A stretch of DNA of 64,000 nucleotides, from positions 185,278,175 to 185,342,174 of the forward strand of contig CM030362.1 of assembly GCA_017893485.1 (NCBI GenBank), in the 5' to 3' direction. This stretch comes from Hemerocallis citrina. Lineage: Eukaryota > Streptophyta > Magnoliopsida > Asparagales > Asphodelaceae. Both the position numbers and the translations under genes were made by a program. This document shows, piece by piece, positions 23,222 to 33,929 of the stretch; position 1 is the stretch's first letter; each line of letters opens with the position of its first letter. The notes beneath the pieces were generated by a model, which had not been told where the DNA came from, searched no databases, and saw only the letters and a list, made by a program, of their open reading frames with translations.

Positions 23222-24211
23222 TGTAAATCACCCTAGGGGAGGTGAATAGGGTGATTGTGCAGAATTAAAAATTAATAAAATAAAATGCAAAGTAAATAAA
23301 AGATTTAAGAACAGCAAACACAGATGATGTTGCGATATAACGTGGTTCAACCCCCAGGTTTACGTCCACACCACCTACTTGTAGCAATTATCCGGCATAA
23401 GCGTTCCACTATACTTAAAACATTTTGTACAGTGATTGTCGGATTCAGACCGAGAGAACTATTACACCCACAGGACTTCCAATACAAGTCCTGTCAATCT
23501 CACCGAAGTGGAAAAGAAAGAAAAACTAAAACTCAAGATCGTTAATGATCCTGACTGAAGAATATAGAAAAATTATCGCTCACACTCGGATTGATTATTG
23601 AAAGATTAGTTCAAAATATTTTTCTCAGAAGTTATATGGTGAAGAATACACAGTGAATTCGTCCAATATAAATAGACGGGAAAGTGTATCGATCAAAAAT
23701 AGAAATGATACATTCCAAGAATACACACAACGCAAAGTGAGGTCGACGAACATATTGGTGCGGTCGACCGTTCAATTCTCTGACGTAAAGTAGAGAGGTG
23801 AAAGGTTTACCACTTCTCAAGCAACTCAAGGTTGCGGTCGACTGCGATGCGGTCGACCGTCATGAAGTACGGTCGACCGGAATTGTGTTGTATATTCCGA
23901 ATTCACTATGTTTTCTTACCATAAACTAATCAATCTTTATTCAATCTTATACAATTAAAATCTCACGAAAATAGAAAGAAAACTCAGGTCTTGACAGCTT
24001 TCTTGGAGACCAATTAATCATGAACTCTTTTTGAATATCTTGCTCTTTTGCTTGTATTTGCAATCTTTCTTTATTACTTTTATTGTTTGAATATTCTTGA
24101 ATCTCTCTTGGATCTTTTGTTGATATTATTTGATCCTGAAAATTTGAACAACTAACTTTAACTTATTAGTATTAAGAGCACGTTTTGTGCACACCAAACT
24201 AAGAGTCAACC
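23222..24211 (-). repeat. 5' LTR of SIRE-like copia
   Basis: 990 bp, homologous to 16149-17137 throughout with scattered differences. It carries the same GGTCGACCG motif set at about 23740-23885. Confidence 0.9.
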
Positions 24212-24989
24212 TCTAAGAAATTACTTAGGGGTTGGATTTTCTCTCCGGCTTATGAGAGATCCAACAGATAGTATCTTACCGCTGAATTATGATATCATTT
24301 GCAGACAGTTTTGTAAAACAGATCTACTGCAGATGATATACTCACAGAAACATCCATAATACTACTAATATAAGGTCTTTAAAGAAGAAAAGAAAAGCAT
24401 CCTTAATATTATTGATTCATTCAATGTTAAAGCAACTCAACCAAACGAATTTGTTAACAGCCATGAATCAACAAATATTACAATAAAACTATATATATAA
24501 TAGACCCATTCTGTTGCTAGAAACCAGTTTCTTCTGATCTCAAGAAGACACAAGTAAAAAAAGGAAAAGACAACAAAGGGAATCATGATAGTACCAATTC
24601 ATACCTACAAAAGAAAGCTAACCACCCAGCTTCTCAGCATAAGATTCCTTTGGTCTATACAACAAAAAGGGGATACCTACATAGCTAGCCATAGGTGAAC
24701 AAAAATCCACAAAAGCAGTAACTAAAACAGATCCACATGCATTGCCATCATGCCATCACCACAACACCCCTGCAGCAAAAGTGGGCAACAACTAGCAAAA
24801 GCTAACAACAACCAAAAGATACAAAAAGTTTTTCCTTTTCCCATCATGCTCCCAATGTCAGTTGCTAGCTAATAACAATTAATGCACTATCAATAAATCA
24901 CCGACTCTGTTAGAAGAAATTAGATTGTAAATACTAAACCCTCGTACCTTATCACAACTTTAAAGTTTGGTATAGTGATCACAGTTTAT
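24212..24989. other. Host flank downstream of the DUF4228-type gene
   Basis: Starts with the TCTAA duplication. A-rich on the plus strand, so T-rich in the sense of the minus-strand gene. It probably contains that gene's 3' UTR. No other gene or repeat family recognised. Confidence 0.5.
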
Positions 24990-25589
24990 TCACACGGCAT
25001 GAGAGCAACCCAGGTTCTGTGGACCTGCCTTCCTACTACTAGCCAAGCTCCACTGATCCGAGCCCGACATTGTCGACCCTGAGGCCGACCCATTAATCCC
25101 ACACTTTGCCACCGTCCTCACACTCTCTATCAATGCCTCTGTCCTCGACTCCTGTGACAAAATCTCGTTTAGCTGTTCAGGACTGATGACCAACTTTACC
25201 TTCCACATCCCACTACTCACGTAACTATTACGGTTCCAATTTGTTGACGGCAACATTTCCTGCATGTACTCTTGCCGCCTCCAGAATCCAGTGTGATCGA
25301 AGGAGACTCGATAAGGGGCCACGACCGGAGGCACGCTGACAGTGAGCTGGCTGTTGTTTAAGGGACGGAGGTGGTATAGTTGTCCACTAACTAGCTCCTC
25401 GTTGTGAATCAGCGGACGAGAGCAGAGTTGGCTGCTGCTGTAAATACCATGCCCTGGGAATCCATTGGTGATGGACTCAGCAGTGATTGGTGGGTAGAGC
25501 TCCATCACTCCGCCGTTCCACGTCACCACTTTGATCATCAATCGGGGATCTGCGTCAGCTCCGTTGCCTTTGAATACACAGTTTCCCAT
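24990..25589 (-). CDS. DUF4228 (PADRE-type) plant protein, 199 aa
   Basis: Single-exon minus-strand gene, ATG at 25589, TGA at 24990. The N-terminus MGNCVFKG carries a glycine-2/cysteine-4 pattern typical of N-myristoylation plus palmitoylation, suggesting membrane attachment. The body has the DUF4228 layout: KVVTWNGGVMELYPPITAE at about residues 21-39, HNEELVSGQLYHLRPLN at about 60-80, and a C-terminal KLVISPEQLNEILSQES block followed by a Ser/Gly-rich tail. The family is known from plant stress and pathogen-response expression data, but its biochemical role is not established. A longer frame reaching 25628 would need a GTG start and loses the MGNC end, so I reject it. It is the only intact host gene seen. 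A copia element ends about 780 bp downstream and another starts about 565 bp upstream. Confidence 0.88.
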   Translation of the reverse strand: MGNCVFKGNGADADPRLMIKVVTWNGGVMELYPPITAESITNGFPGHGIYSSSQLCSRPLIHNEELVSGQLYHLRPLNNSQLTVSVPPVVAPYRVSFDHTGFWRRQEYMQEMLPSTNWNRNSYVSSGMWKVKLVISPEQLNEILSQESRTEALIESVRTVAKCGINGSASGSTMSGSDQWSLASSRKAGPQNLGCSHAV

Positions 25590-25754
25590 TTGCTTGTCTA
25601 ATATGAGACTAACAAAGAACTTCTTCACCCCTCTTGTAGATGTTTATTACTTGCTAGTTTGGTATTGTTTGAGTTGATTGGTGGGCATAGATAATGCATG
25701 GCAGTGACTGACCCATGGGACTATCTAAAAAGAAGGGCATTGGTGTGGACCTGT

Positions 25755-25766
25755 GTATATATATTT
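25755..25766 (-). promoter_or_regulatory. Candidate TATA box of the DUF4228-type gene
   Basis: Minus strand AAATATATATAC about 165 bp upstream of the ATG, leaving a plausible 5' UTR of 120-140 nt. No other TATA-like site lies closer in this strand. Confidence 0.5.
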
Positions 25767-26153
25767 AGGGCACCAAATTAGTAATGGCTAGCCATGATTC
25801 TATGAATAGAGGGAAAGGGGTCAAAAGATAGATAGAAAGTTGAAGTAAATAATGTCCGGTCCAATGCGTAAAGAGGGCATGGAGTGGCCAAACTTTGCAT
25901 TGATGAAAACTGCCCCGGTTTCTGGGTGGATATATATAGAGTACTTTGTTTTCAACAACCGCACTACTGTTTCTGTAAAAAGCCATTGATTGTGGCGTTA
26001 CAGGTGTTAGGCTATAAAAGCAATGTTTAGCAGTGTTAATACATGCTAAGCTGAGAAAAAAATGTTTGAAGGTCAAAAGTGCTATATTGGTTAACTAAAA
26101 TGTAACTGTGTTCTGCGTCGGAGGAAACTTGTGTTTGTGGAAGAAGTGGTGAT
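25767..26153. other. Upstream host flank of the DUF4228-type gene
   Basis: AT-rich with no clear gene. It contains a plus-strand GGCTATAAAAGC at about 26010, which could be a divergent TATA box. The last bases, GTGAT (26149-26153), are the mutated TSD partner of ATGAT at 54844-54848. Confidence 0.5.
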
Positions 26154-26177
26154 TGTGAAATATAGTAATTACTAATA

Positions 26178-26319
26178 CTAGTATTATACACGTGATGTGC
26201 ACGTGGAGAAAATTGGTGGAATGAAAAGGGCAAAAAAAAAAATCTACCAGCACGTGCGTTGCACGGGTTGGGTTAAGGACAAATTACACTAAGGCCTTCT
26301 CCCATTATAGTAGTAGAGA
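26178..26319 (-). mobile_element. 142-bp non-autonomous Helitron
   Basis: Minus orientation: 5' end TCTCTACTACTATAATGGG, 3' end CTAG, preceded by a CACGTG..CACGTG hairpin about 10 nt upstream. Inserted between A (26177) and T (26320) of the LTR with no target duplication, the Helitron rule. The sister LTR at 54631 lacks the sequence. No coding capacity. Confidence 0.85.
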
Positions 26320-27460
26320 TGTATATTATATTATCTAATTTATAGTAAACAGATTTTCCAAATCTCTTATTTTTTCAATTTTCTCTCAATCTTCTTTTTT
26401 CTTCTCCAAATATGTAATTCTTATATATAGATGCAGTGGCGGAGCCAGATAAATCAAAATGGGGGTCCCAAATTTTTTTTCTCCTGGCATCGACATAATT
26501 GTTGCCGAAAATCTCTTACTTTATTTTTGTTTTGAAAAATTAAAATAATTGGATCAAAATAAAATTATAATCAAAGTAAATATTCGAATTTGTATTTTTA
26601 GTATCATGTATTTTTTCGCACTTGTATAATTGTACTCTAAATTTGGTAAGAGTAATACTAATCAATAATCATACTACACTATTTATACTGTTATAATACA
26701 AGAGGCTAAGAGATACGACTCAAATGAATAAATATACTTGTAACTTGTGTACACACTAGTTTCTTATTCAAAATTTTATCCAATGATTATACAGATCAAA
26801 TAATAAGTATGTGACGCCCCGGATCCCCAATACCGGACATCCGTGACACAACCAGAATCATTGCCTTCAAATGCATCTCAACACAGTAAATAACGCGGAA
26901 ATTTAAACACTTTTATTGCCATTGGAGTTATTACATCAATAATTACAATATCAACAGTCCTTGAACAAGGAATACAAATTACATAACTTATTACAACTGA
27001 TCGCAAGGAATATTCAGGCTCCTCTGGTAACGCTGTCAGTTGTCTTCCAGATCAGCAGTCGATTGGTCATTGCTGAGAACTCTGCTGAGTGGTCTATCTG
27101 CTTTCCTGGAACTTGTCCTCCGGCTTGAACCTTCTGCTACGCGACTCTGATATTTCTACACCCATTCGAATGGTAGGCACGTATACTGTCATCTCTCCTT
27201 GGGTGCCCTGCTGATCTTGGGATCTCCTGTACTTGTGACCTGATATTCATGTACCTAAAATGTGGGGTACGTCAGTAATTCTACTGACGCAATGCTGATA
27301 AGGAAACAGCGATCTCCAAACTGGCAACCACAAACCATTTGAATGAAAAGGAAAACGTGCATCCTAATTTCTTGGTGTTCGTGTATGCCATGGTCTAACA
27401 ACTAATGCACTGATCACCTGCCTTATTGTAATACAAGCAACCTTGGAACTCTGGATACGC

Positions 27461-27680
27461 ATGCATCCCATACTACATACGTTCCAGGCCAAACATACAT
27501 GATCTAGTCTAATACACGAAATAAGAATGCACACGATGTACTTACTCTAATGCGATTCGTTGGGAACGCATGCATCCCATACTGCATACTTTCCCAAAAT
27601 CAACTTCAATGGAAATGTATGCATCCCATACTACACACTTTTCAAAGAGTTCGTTTTCCTGAATATAGGGTTCAATCCCT
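27461..27680. repeat. TGCATCCCATACTACA repeats and TAGGGTTCAATCCCTCG
   Basis: The word TGCATCCCATACT(A/G)CA occurs three times here (about 27465, 27570, 27608). It is followed by TAGGGTTCAATCCCTCGCCA near 27665. The same pair of words occurs at about 36305 and 36361 in another solo LTR, in the same order and strand. Confidence 0.85.
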
Positions 27681-30218
27681 CGCCATGCAATGCATTCTAA
27701 ATTGGTCCACTTCCTGTTCCTGATAGTATGACATGGTTGAAGAGATAAATAACATAAATACTTCGGGGCGCTGCTCGTTGTCACCAATCATCATTGCCTC
27801 AGACCCTCCTTGAAAGCCGTGACGAACTTAAGATATGCGGTCCCACCGCTCTGCAGTCAACGGTCCCACCGTTCTGCAGTTAACAACCGTGATAAACTTA
27901 AAGATATACCGCAACATACCTCTAGCGTCGTATCCCATACGACCCGTTCGTGTCCACTAGCATGTGCCTGGATCCCATCCGTCCTTACCACGGTACCTCA
28001 GGAATCAACAGTGCAAGATACGCGCAGCAACACGTATCCCTAATGACAGGAAGAGACCACCCTATAGTATCGCCACCTACCGCTAATCCTCAGAACGAGC
28101 TGGATTATAGGGGATTACCCCGAACACCAATTCGGTCTTCGAGCAAAAATAAAGAAAACCTAATCAATGCAGTTACTGAAAACAAGTTGTTACCCAGATC
28201 ACACCCAGTATCGATCAATAATGTCAAGCCTGTCCAGTCTGTCAACCAATAATCATCATAGGAATCACCTCCACTGATTCCCAATACCTTCACTGGTCAG
28301 CGACCAAATAATCCCGGCCCGTGACCCTCAGCGAGTAGTCCAACGGCGCCCAAGAATGCAATACAATTCAAATGAAGGTAAATACACACATAACCATCAA
28401 TTCCTGACCATTGACAGACTCAAGCATTGAGACACCAAACATAATCGACCAGAGCTATATCCCAACTCACTCATGTCCACCATGAGCACAGGAACTTACC
28501 CGAGTTCCAAATGAATTGCTAAGACATCATTAAAACCCGATAGCTCATGATCCCCCTTACACCGAGGGTTCCTCATCAATTGTCCGATAAAATAATTCAA
28601 GAAATAGCAGTAGCTGTGACCCCAGCTACGCTCATCGAAATATAACACAATCATACTTCTAGAAGGGTAGGGAGATCCACTGCAATCCCCCAGTGGACGA
28701 CTCTCTCAATCATCTTGGCACCCAAATAACCCATATATATTCTTAGCAGTATATTCCTTCTTGCACTTGCTGCACCTCCCCAATGTTATAGAAGTCGCTC
28801 ACTCATCGGAATTGCTCAACCCCGGGTCCTATGGAAAGCTGGGAGTGTCTACTTTGACTTCCTAGTTGGACACGTCCTCAGAATCAATCCTTAAGGTCCT
28901 CGAAGAGACCTATTTCCATCGGGTTCACAACAAGGGAAAAGTTGATTTCTCTAGCAAACATTACCTCGACAAGGCCGAATCTATCCCAACTTTGGAAAAT
29001 CATAACTTCCAGCCTACAAACTGGAATTACAAAATTCCTGTTGGGTTAGAACGCTATGATTACCTACTGTAAACTCTAGTTGGCCAGTCGTCCTAATTCT
29101 TAACAGATAAGTCCAGGAATACCCATCTCCACGGACTAGACAACTTGTACTAAGCTGAACATAGCCTACTTCGAAATTCAATAATAAATCAACCTTATGT
29201 CCAATGCTCATGAAACTTGAGACTCTCTATCTACACATATACCATTTCATCGTGTCCAAAAATCACATTCAAATTCATTTCACACAACGATCTACGACTC
29301 CTCAAACATGGCTACATTTCAGCTGTTCTGTTTCAGCAGAGTATTCACTGCACCTCACTAATTACCTTTGAAACCTCATCAAATGACCTCTAAAAATTAT
29401 AAAATTTGAGATTCATCAAATAGACTCATACCCCAAGATACTCCCAAAATTTCGTAGCAAAATAATAAACGTACAAGAAGTTATGGCTTTTTGAACTTCA
29501 GCACAAAGCGCAGTCAGCTTCAGCCGACACCTACGGACCAGTCGCGTTCTACAATTTTCCGGGGCATCAAACGACCTCGGAAAAATACAAAATTTAAGAC
29601 TATGGTTGTAGACACATACAACAGCGTCCACAAAAATTTTCAACTCAAAATGCCCTGTCAATTCCGAGATATAAAATCGGAAAGACGCACAAAAATCACC
29701 ACAGCCAGCAGCCATTCTGGCTGCTTACTGTCCAGACTTGGACCCACTGTTCGGGCTACTAAAATGCATCCAAATATTACGAAAAAAATCATGGATACTC
29801 TAAATACATAGAAGAACAATACCCCAGAATTTTAGCCCAAGAGTCCAAACCGTTTGGGCGTAAAAAGTTTCCCAATATACCCTCACAATCATGCTACATA
29901 ACCAAAACTCAAAAGAGCAATTTTCTACCATACAATTTATTCTTCCCTAGTACTTCTCATACTCAAGCATGGTAACAAATCATACCTATCACTACTAATC
30001 ATCCATTCATACCAAAATAAATACAAAGGAGTTCAAGGATCACCCACTTGAAGTTTTGCAAAAGAATCTCCTTGTAGCTTTTCTCCTAGCTTGCTTGCTT
30101 GCTTGCCTTACTCTTTGTATTTGTGTAGCTTGGCCCAACACCTTCTCCTATACTTCTTCTTCTCCTTCTCTACTACTACTTCTATTCTAGTAGACTTCTT
30201 CCCTTTTCTTACATATAC

Positions 30219-30224
<6 letters not shown>

Positions 30225-30295
<71 letters not shown>
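30225..30295. repeat. (AT)n microsatellite in solo LTR
   Basis: About 35 AT dinucleotides followed by ATTATTATT. Tyr/Ile-alternating frames across it are artefacts. Confidence 0.95.
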
Positions 30296-30300
<5 letters not shown>

Positions 30301-30507
30301 ATTATTTTTGAACAAAGAGGAATGGAGAAGCTTAGGAGGAGAAAGAAATGGAGTTGAAAAATGGAGTGAGGTGAGAATGGGAGGGGTTATAAGGCCCGGC
30401 CAAGGAGGGGTGGGTGTGGGGTGGATGGTGGTGAGGTGTATGGATGAGATGGAGCGTAGAATGGGTGAAGGAATGAAGGGTGGATTGGGTGCCAACACAT
30501 CAAGCAA

Positions 30508-30550
30508 GGAAGCTTCATGGAAGCTTCCTTGAAGCTCCTAGGAAGCTTCC
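30508..30550. promoter_or_regulatory. Heat-shock-element-like GAAGCTTC cluster
   Basis: Four GAA-nn-TTC type units in 43 bp (GAAGCTTC, GAAGCTTC, GAAGCTCC, GAAGCTTC) separated by 3-bp gaps. HSF sites consist of alternating GAA/TTC units. Here the gap is 3 rather than 2, so it is HSE-like rather than canonical. It lies in the U3 half of the minus-oriented solo LTR. Confidence 0.4.
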
Positions 30551-31218
30551 TATTCCTTAAGTCAACATACCCACATAACACATGGTGAATTTTATCCACC
30601 ATTGGATCTTCATCAAGATCAAGCCATGATCATCATGATGCTAGGGTTCCTAACCCTATGCTAGGTCAAGGAACCCTAGGTCACCATACCTTAGGTTACC
30701 ATACCCTAGTGCACCAATACAACTCACATTCAATTCAAGCACTAGCTTAATCGAAATAACCAATACATATAAATTAAAATCCTATAAAAATACATGTTTT
30801 ATAGAAATTATAATTTTCTCCCAAAAATTCTCTGGTCAAAACAATCGGGACAAAACCACAGTTTAATCGAGACGATATTCCGAGTTTACCTTATCGAATT
30901 CAGAATAACTCATGTGTCGGAAATCTCCCAATTTAACTGATAATTTTCTCGAAAAATATGTAATCGTGTGCAATACTCATACGTGCACAGATTACAGTGC
31001 AAAAATAGCCATATGCTCATACCACTATTTTGAGCCCAAAGCTCATACCACTATTTTGAGCCTTTAATAAGAGGTGGATTAGACTTGGGGGTCCCAATTT
31101 TTTTTTAACTGGGGGGGCCAAATAAAAATTTTGGTCTATATTAGGGGGTTTTACAAAATTTATGAGGTACCGAATGTCTCTCCTACTCTCTTACTCCCTC
31201 CACCCCTGTATAGATGTA

Positions 31219-31414
31219 CTAGATTAGCCCGTGGCCACGTGCCTATGACACGTCTTCAGAACAATACAACATGAAAAGTCTTGTAAACATTAAATCAACA
31301 ATTATGTAGCTGGAGTTTGAATAGTATGACAATAATTAGTTGTAAATAAAAGCCATGTTTCCATCAGTATATGGTGAAAAATAATTATAAATTGTGGTAT
31401 AAAAGTCCATATTC

Positions 31415-31511
<97 letters not shown>

Positions 31512-31549
31512 GAGGAGGAGGAGGAGGAGGAGGAGGAGGGAGGGGGAGG

Positions 31550-31592
<43 letters not shown>

Positions 31593-31756
31593 AAATAAAT
31601 AAATGAGTTGTTTTGTGGGGGGGGGATTTGAATTTGAGTTTTGGGGGAAAACTTTTGGGAGGAAAATATATTTTGTGAGGTTAGATTTGGGCCTTTGATT
31701 TTGGGGGGAATGAAGGAGAGCCACTTGATAGCTTTCTTTGTATTTTATTATATAAA
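31219..31756 (-). mobile_element. 538-bp non-autonomous Helitron
   Basis: Minus orientation: 3' end is GGCACGTGGCCACGGG then CTAATCTAG, with the palindromic hairpin typical of Helitron 3' ends. It sits exactly between A (31218) and T (31757) of the LTR sequence GTA/TACAGTAG, confirmed by the uninterrupted 3' LTR. The 5' end reads TTTATATAATA, so the usual TC has probably mutated to TT. A homologous copy is at 63220-63822. It contains AT/GA/GGA microsatellites and no gene. Confidence 0.85.
31415..31589. repeat. Compound (AT)n-(GA)n-(GGA)n-(GA)n microsatellite
   Basis: A continuous low-complexity block inside the Helitron. Leu/Ser-repeat frames on the minus strand derive from it. Confidence 0.95.
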
Positions 31757-31829
31757 TACAGTAGAGAAACAAACATGAATAAGAAAAATATTATTTTTCC
31801 CAAATGAATCTGATTTCAATATTTCAACA

Positions 31830-31842
31830 TGGTATCAGAGCC
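31830..31842 (+). promoter_or_regulatory. PBS of the copia element
   Basis: TGGTATCAGAGCC directly abuts the 5' LTR end: a perfect match to the complement of the initiator tRNA-Met 3' end. Confidence 0.95.
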
Positions 31843-32559
31843 TAACAAGATCTAGGCTAGTTGAAGAAGAAGAAGAGACGGAGGTGATCGGATTTGACAC
31901 CTCCATCCCGACCCGATCCCGACCAAACCCCGACATCCTCAAACTCTCGCTGCCCCTTCGCATCAGCAACATCATCCCCATCAAGATTCACGCTTTTCAC
32001 CTTGATCTCAATACCATCGTCATCCTTTCCCTTCTCTTCATCCCCTTCAAGATCCGACAACTTCCTCTTGTGTTCTTGTGCCTCTTTTATTGCCTCGAGT
32101 CCCCTCCCGTCACTGAAGAAACAATCGCTTTGAACGATGTGCTGCACGAAGATCCCGACGCCTCTGGTTGTGGTCGTTGCTGTTGTTCCGTCCGCCATTA
32201 CAGAGCAGATTTCGACGTCTTTGAAGGCTCCGATATCGATGCCCCACTTTCTTTTGAAGTCATATATGATCTCCCCACTCATTTTAAACTCAGATCAGAT
32301 CTGTGTTCAAATTCAGATCTGAGTATTCATCGTCGATCAGATCCAGATCTAATCTTCGCCATCTCCTTCGCTGATTTCGTCACTGGTGCCAATCGCCGTC
32401 CCCTTCTTTGTTTACTGTTGTTGTTGCTGTTTGCCGAAGATCTAAATCTAGATTGTTGGTTTTAGGGTTTGCTGATCAAATCGGCTTGCTGATCCGAAAG
32501 CTCATGTTTGCTGTTGCTGATCAAATCAGATCCGATCCGTTTTTTTTTCTTCGGATCCA
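31843..32559 (+). other. Copia leader with overlapping open frames; possible captured sequence
   Basis: About 720 bp where gag would be expected, with no gag motif. The plus strand is open at 31884-32465. The minus strand is open at 31857-32282 (141 codons) and has an ATGGCGGAC start at 32198 followed by a Lys/Asp/Glu-rich protein (KRKLSDLEGDEEKGKDDDG). It may be a captured host fragment or a biased leader. I do not recognise the protein. Confidence 0.35.
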
Positions 32560-33929
32560 TTGTTCTCTTGTGCCACCACCATGAGAGAAAATGATGGAGC
32601 TGAGAAGAGTATTGGACTCGCCTCTACATTAGTTATAGCTACAGGTAATGATGGTAAGGTTTTTAATATTTCTGTCTCTGTTATGAATAATGCATGGATA
32701 ATTGATTCGGGAGCTACCGACCATATGACATTTGATTCTAGACAAGTCCAAAATTTTCAACCATCCACCAAATCAACTGTGTCCACTGCCAATAGTGATC
32801 CTGCCACTGTTACTAGCGAGGGTTCCATACCTCTCACAAACAACCTAACCTCAGATACTACCCTAGTTGTGTCATCCTTGAATTTTAATATGTTATTTGT
32901 TGATCAAATAACTATTGTTTTACATTATATTGTAGTTTTTTGGCCTTCACATTGTAAATTTAAGGATATTCGGATTCGCATGACCATTGGTTATGGGGTT
33001 AGACACGGAAAGCTCTATTACCTGGATTTAGAATCTGAAAGTTCAAGTAAGTTGACTCAAGCTCTAAATGTGGAAGGATCCGAAGTTGAGAAGAAGAAAA
33101 CAGATATTTCGCTATGGCATGATGTCTAGGGCATGCTTCTTTTGGTTATTTGAGGAAATTATTTCCAAGTTTATTTTTGAAGTTGGATATTTCTGCCTTT
33201 CAGTGTGATGTGTGTGAACTCGCAAAAGATCACCGTGTCCTCTTTCCTCCAAGTCCAAGTAGAAGGTCTCTTCCATTTACGATTATTCATTCTGATGTTT
33301 GGGGTACATTCAAAAGTACTACATTTGGTGGAGCCAAATGGTTTGTGATATTTATTGATGACTATACTCGTATGACCTGGATTTATTTAATGAAGTCGAA
33401 AAGTGAAGTTAGTGGCTTGTTTTAGAAATTTTACAAGCATGTTATGACTCCGTATAAAGTACAAATTCAAGTTCTTAGGAGTGATAATGGTGGAAAGTAC
33501 CTGAGTTTGAATCTGCAACAATATTTGGTGGAACACGGAATTGTTCACCAGACTACATGCTCATATACACCTCAACAGAATGGGGTTGCAGAAAGAAAAA
33601 GTAGAAACTTGCTCGAGGTGGTCCGTGCTTCTCTTATCCATGGAAAAATGCCACTCATTTATTGGGGGGAAGCTCTTGCTTCTACTGCATACTTAATCAA
33701 TCGAGTTCCCTTTAGTATCTTAAACTTTCTCACGCCATTTCAAGTATTAACTGAAGCTGTGAATGCACCAAAAGTTTTCAACTTGCCACCTCGTGTGTTT
33801 GGGTGTGTTGCATTTGTTCATCTCCATCAACATGAACATAATAAGTTAACTCCTCGAGCTGTCCGATATGTTTTCGTGAGAAATGCAAAGGATAAGAAAG
33901 GGTATCGGTGCTATCACCCACCAACTTAA
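32560..33929 (+). pseudogene. Copia protease-integrase region, broken
   Basis: 32560-33129 carries the protease motif WIIDSGATDHMTFDS and a LYYLDLES block. The pre-integrase LWHDV breaks on a stop at 33127. 33150-33425 has CDVCELAKDHR and IHSDVWGTFK (first Asp of the DDE triad). 33444-33929 has LRSDNGGKY and TPQQNGVAERKSRN (second Asp and Glu). A stop at 33423 separates the last two. It would integrate cDNA if intact. Confidence 0.9.

Larger units (their letters stand above)
16149..24211 (-). mobile_element. Complete but dead Ty1/copia element (SIRE-like)
   Basis: 8,063 bp on the minus strand: 5' LTR 23222-24211, PBS about 23209-23220, gag, protease, integrase, RT-RNase H, a non-coding spacer, PPT 17138-17150, 3' LTR 16149-17137. 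TSD TCTAA lies at 16144-16148 and 24212-24216. The gag and pol sequence style and the long 3' spacer resemble SIRE/Maximus elements. Many stops and frameshifts make it non-coding. The LTRs differ at many sites, so it is older than the chromovirus beside it. Confidence 0.92.
26810..30996 (-). repeat. Solo gypsy LTR, about 4.2 kb, inside the hAT MITE
   Basis: Starts TGTGACGCCCCGG and ends GCACAGATTACA on the plus strand, like a Tekay/Del LTR read from its 3' end. No gag or pol is inside. It carries TGCATCCCATACTACA repeats, a TA microsatellite (30225-30295) and an HSE-like cluster (30508-30550). No convincing 5-bp TSD flanks it (AAGTA left, GTGCA right). A 7-mer TAATAAG occurs at 26801-26807 and 31065-31071, so the true ends may lie slightly outside. 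Confidence 0.6.
26434..31208. mobile_element. hAT-type MITE (about 0.6 kb) carrying a solo gypsy LTR
   Basis: Perfect 8-bp TSD TATAGATG (26426-26433 and 31209-31216). The left terminus CAGTGGCGGAGCCAG and the inverse of the right terminus, CAGGGGTGGAGGGAG, form imperfect TIRs. Without the solo LTR it is roughly 590 bp with no transposase. GGGGGTCCCAA words lie near both ends. The 8-bp TSD and CAG-type TIR fit hAT. Confidence 0.85.
26154..31829 (+). repeat. 5' LTR of the copia element, interrupted by two Helitrons and a hAT MITE
   Basis: Fragments 26154-26177, 26320-26433 and, after the insertions, 31757-31829 align in order to the intact 213-bp 3' LTR (54631-54843). Both start TGTGAAATATAGTAATTACT and end AATATTTCAACA. 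The intact copy gives the empty site for all three insertions. Confidence 0.93.

Noticed and set aside
25590..25628. N-terminal extension of the DUF4228-type gene
   Set aside because: It would start at GTG and would bury the MGNC myristoylation-type N-terminus. The ATG at 25589 is the sound start.
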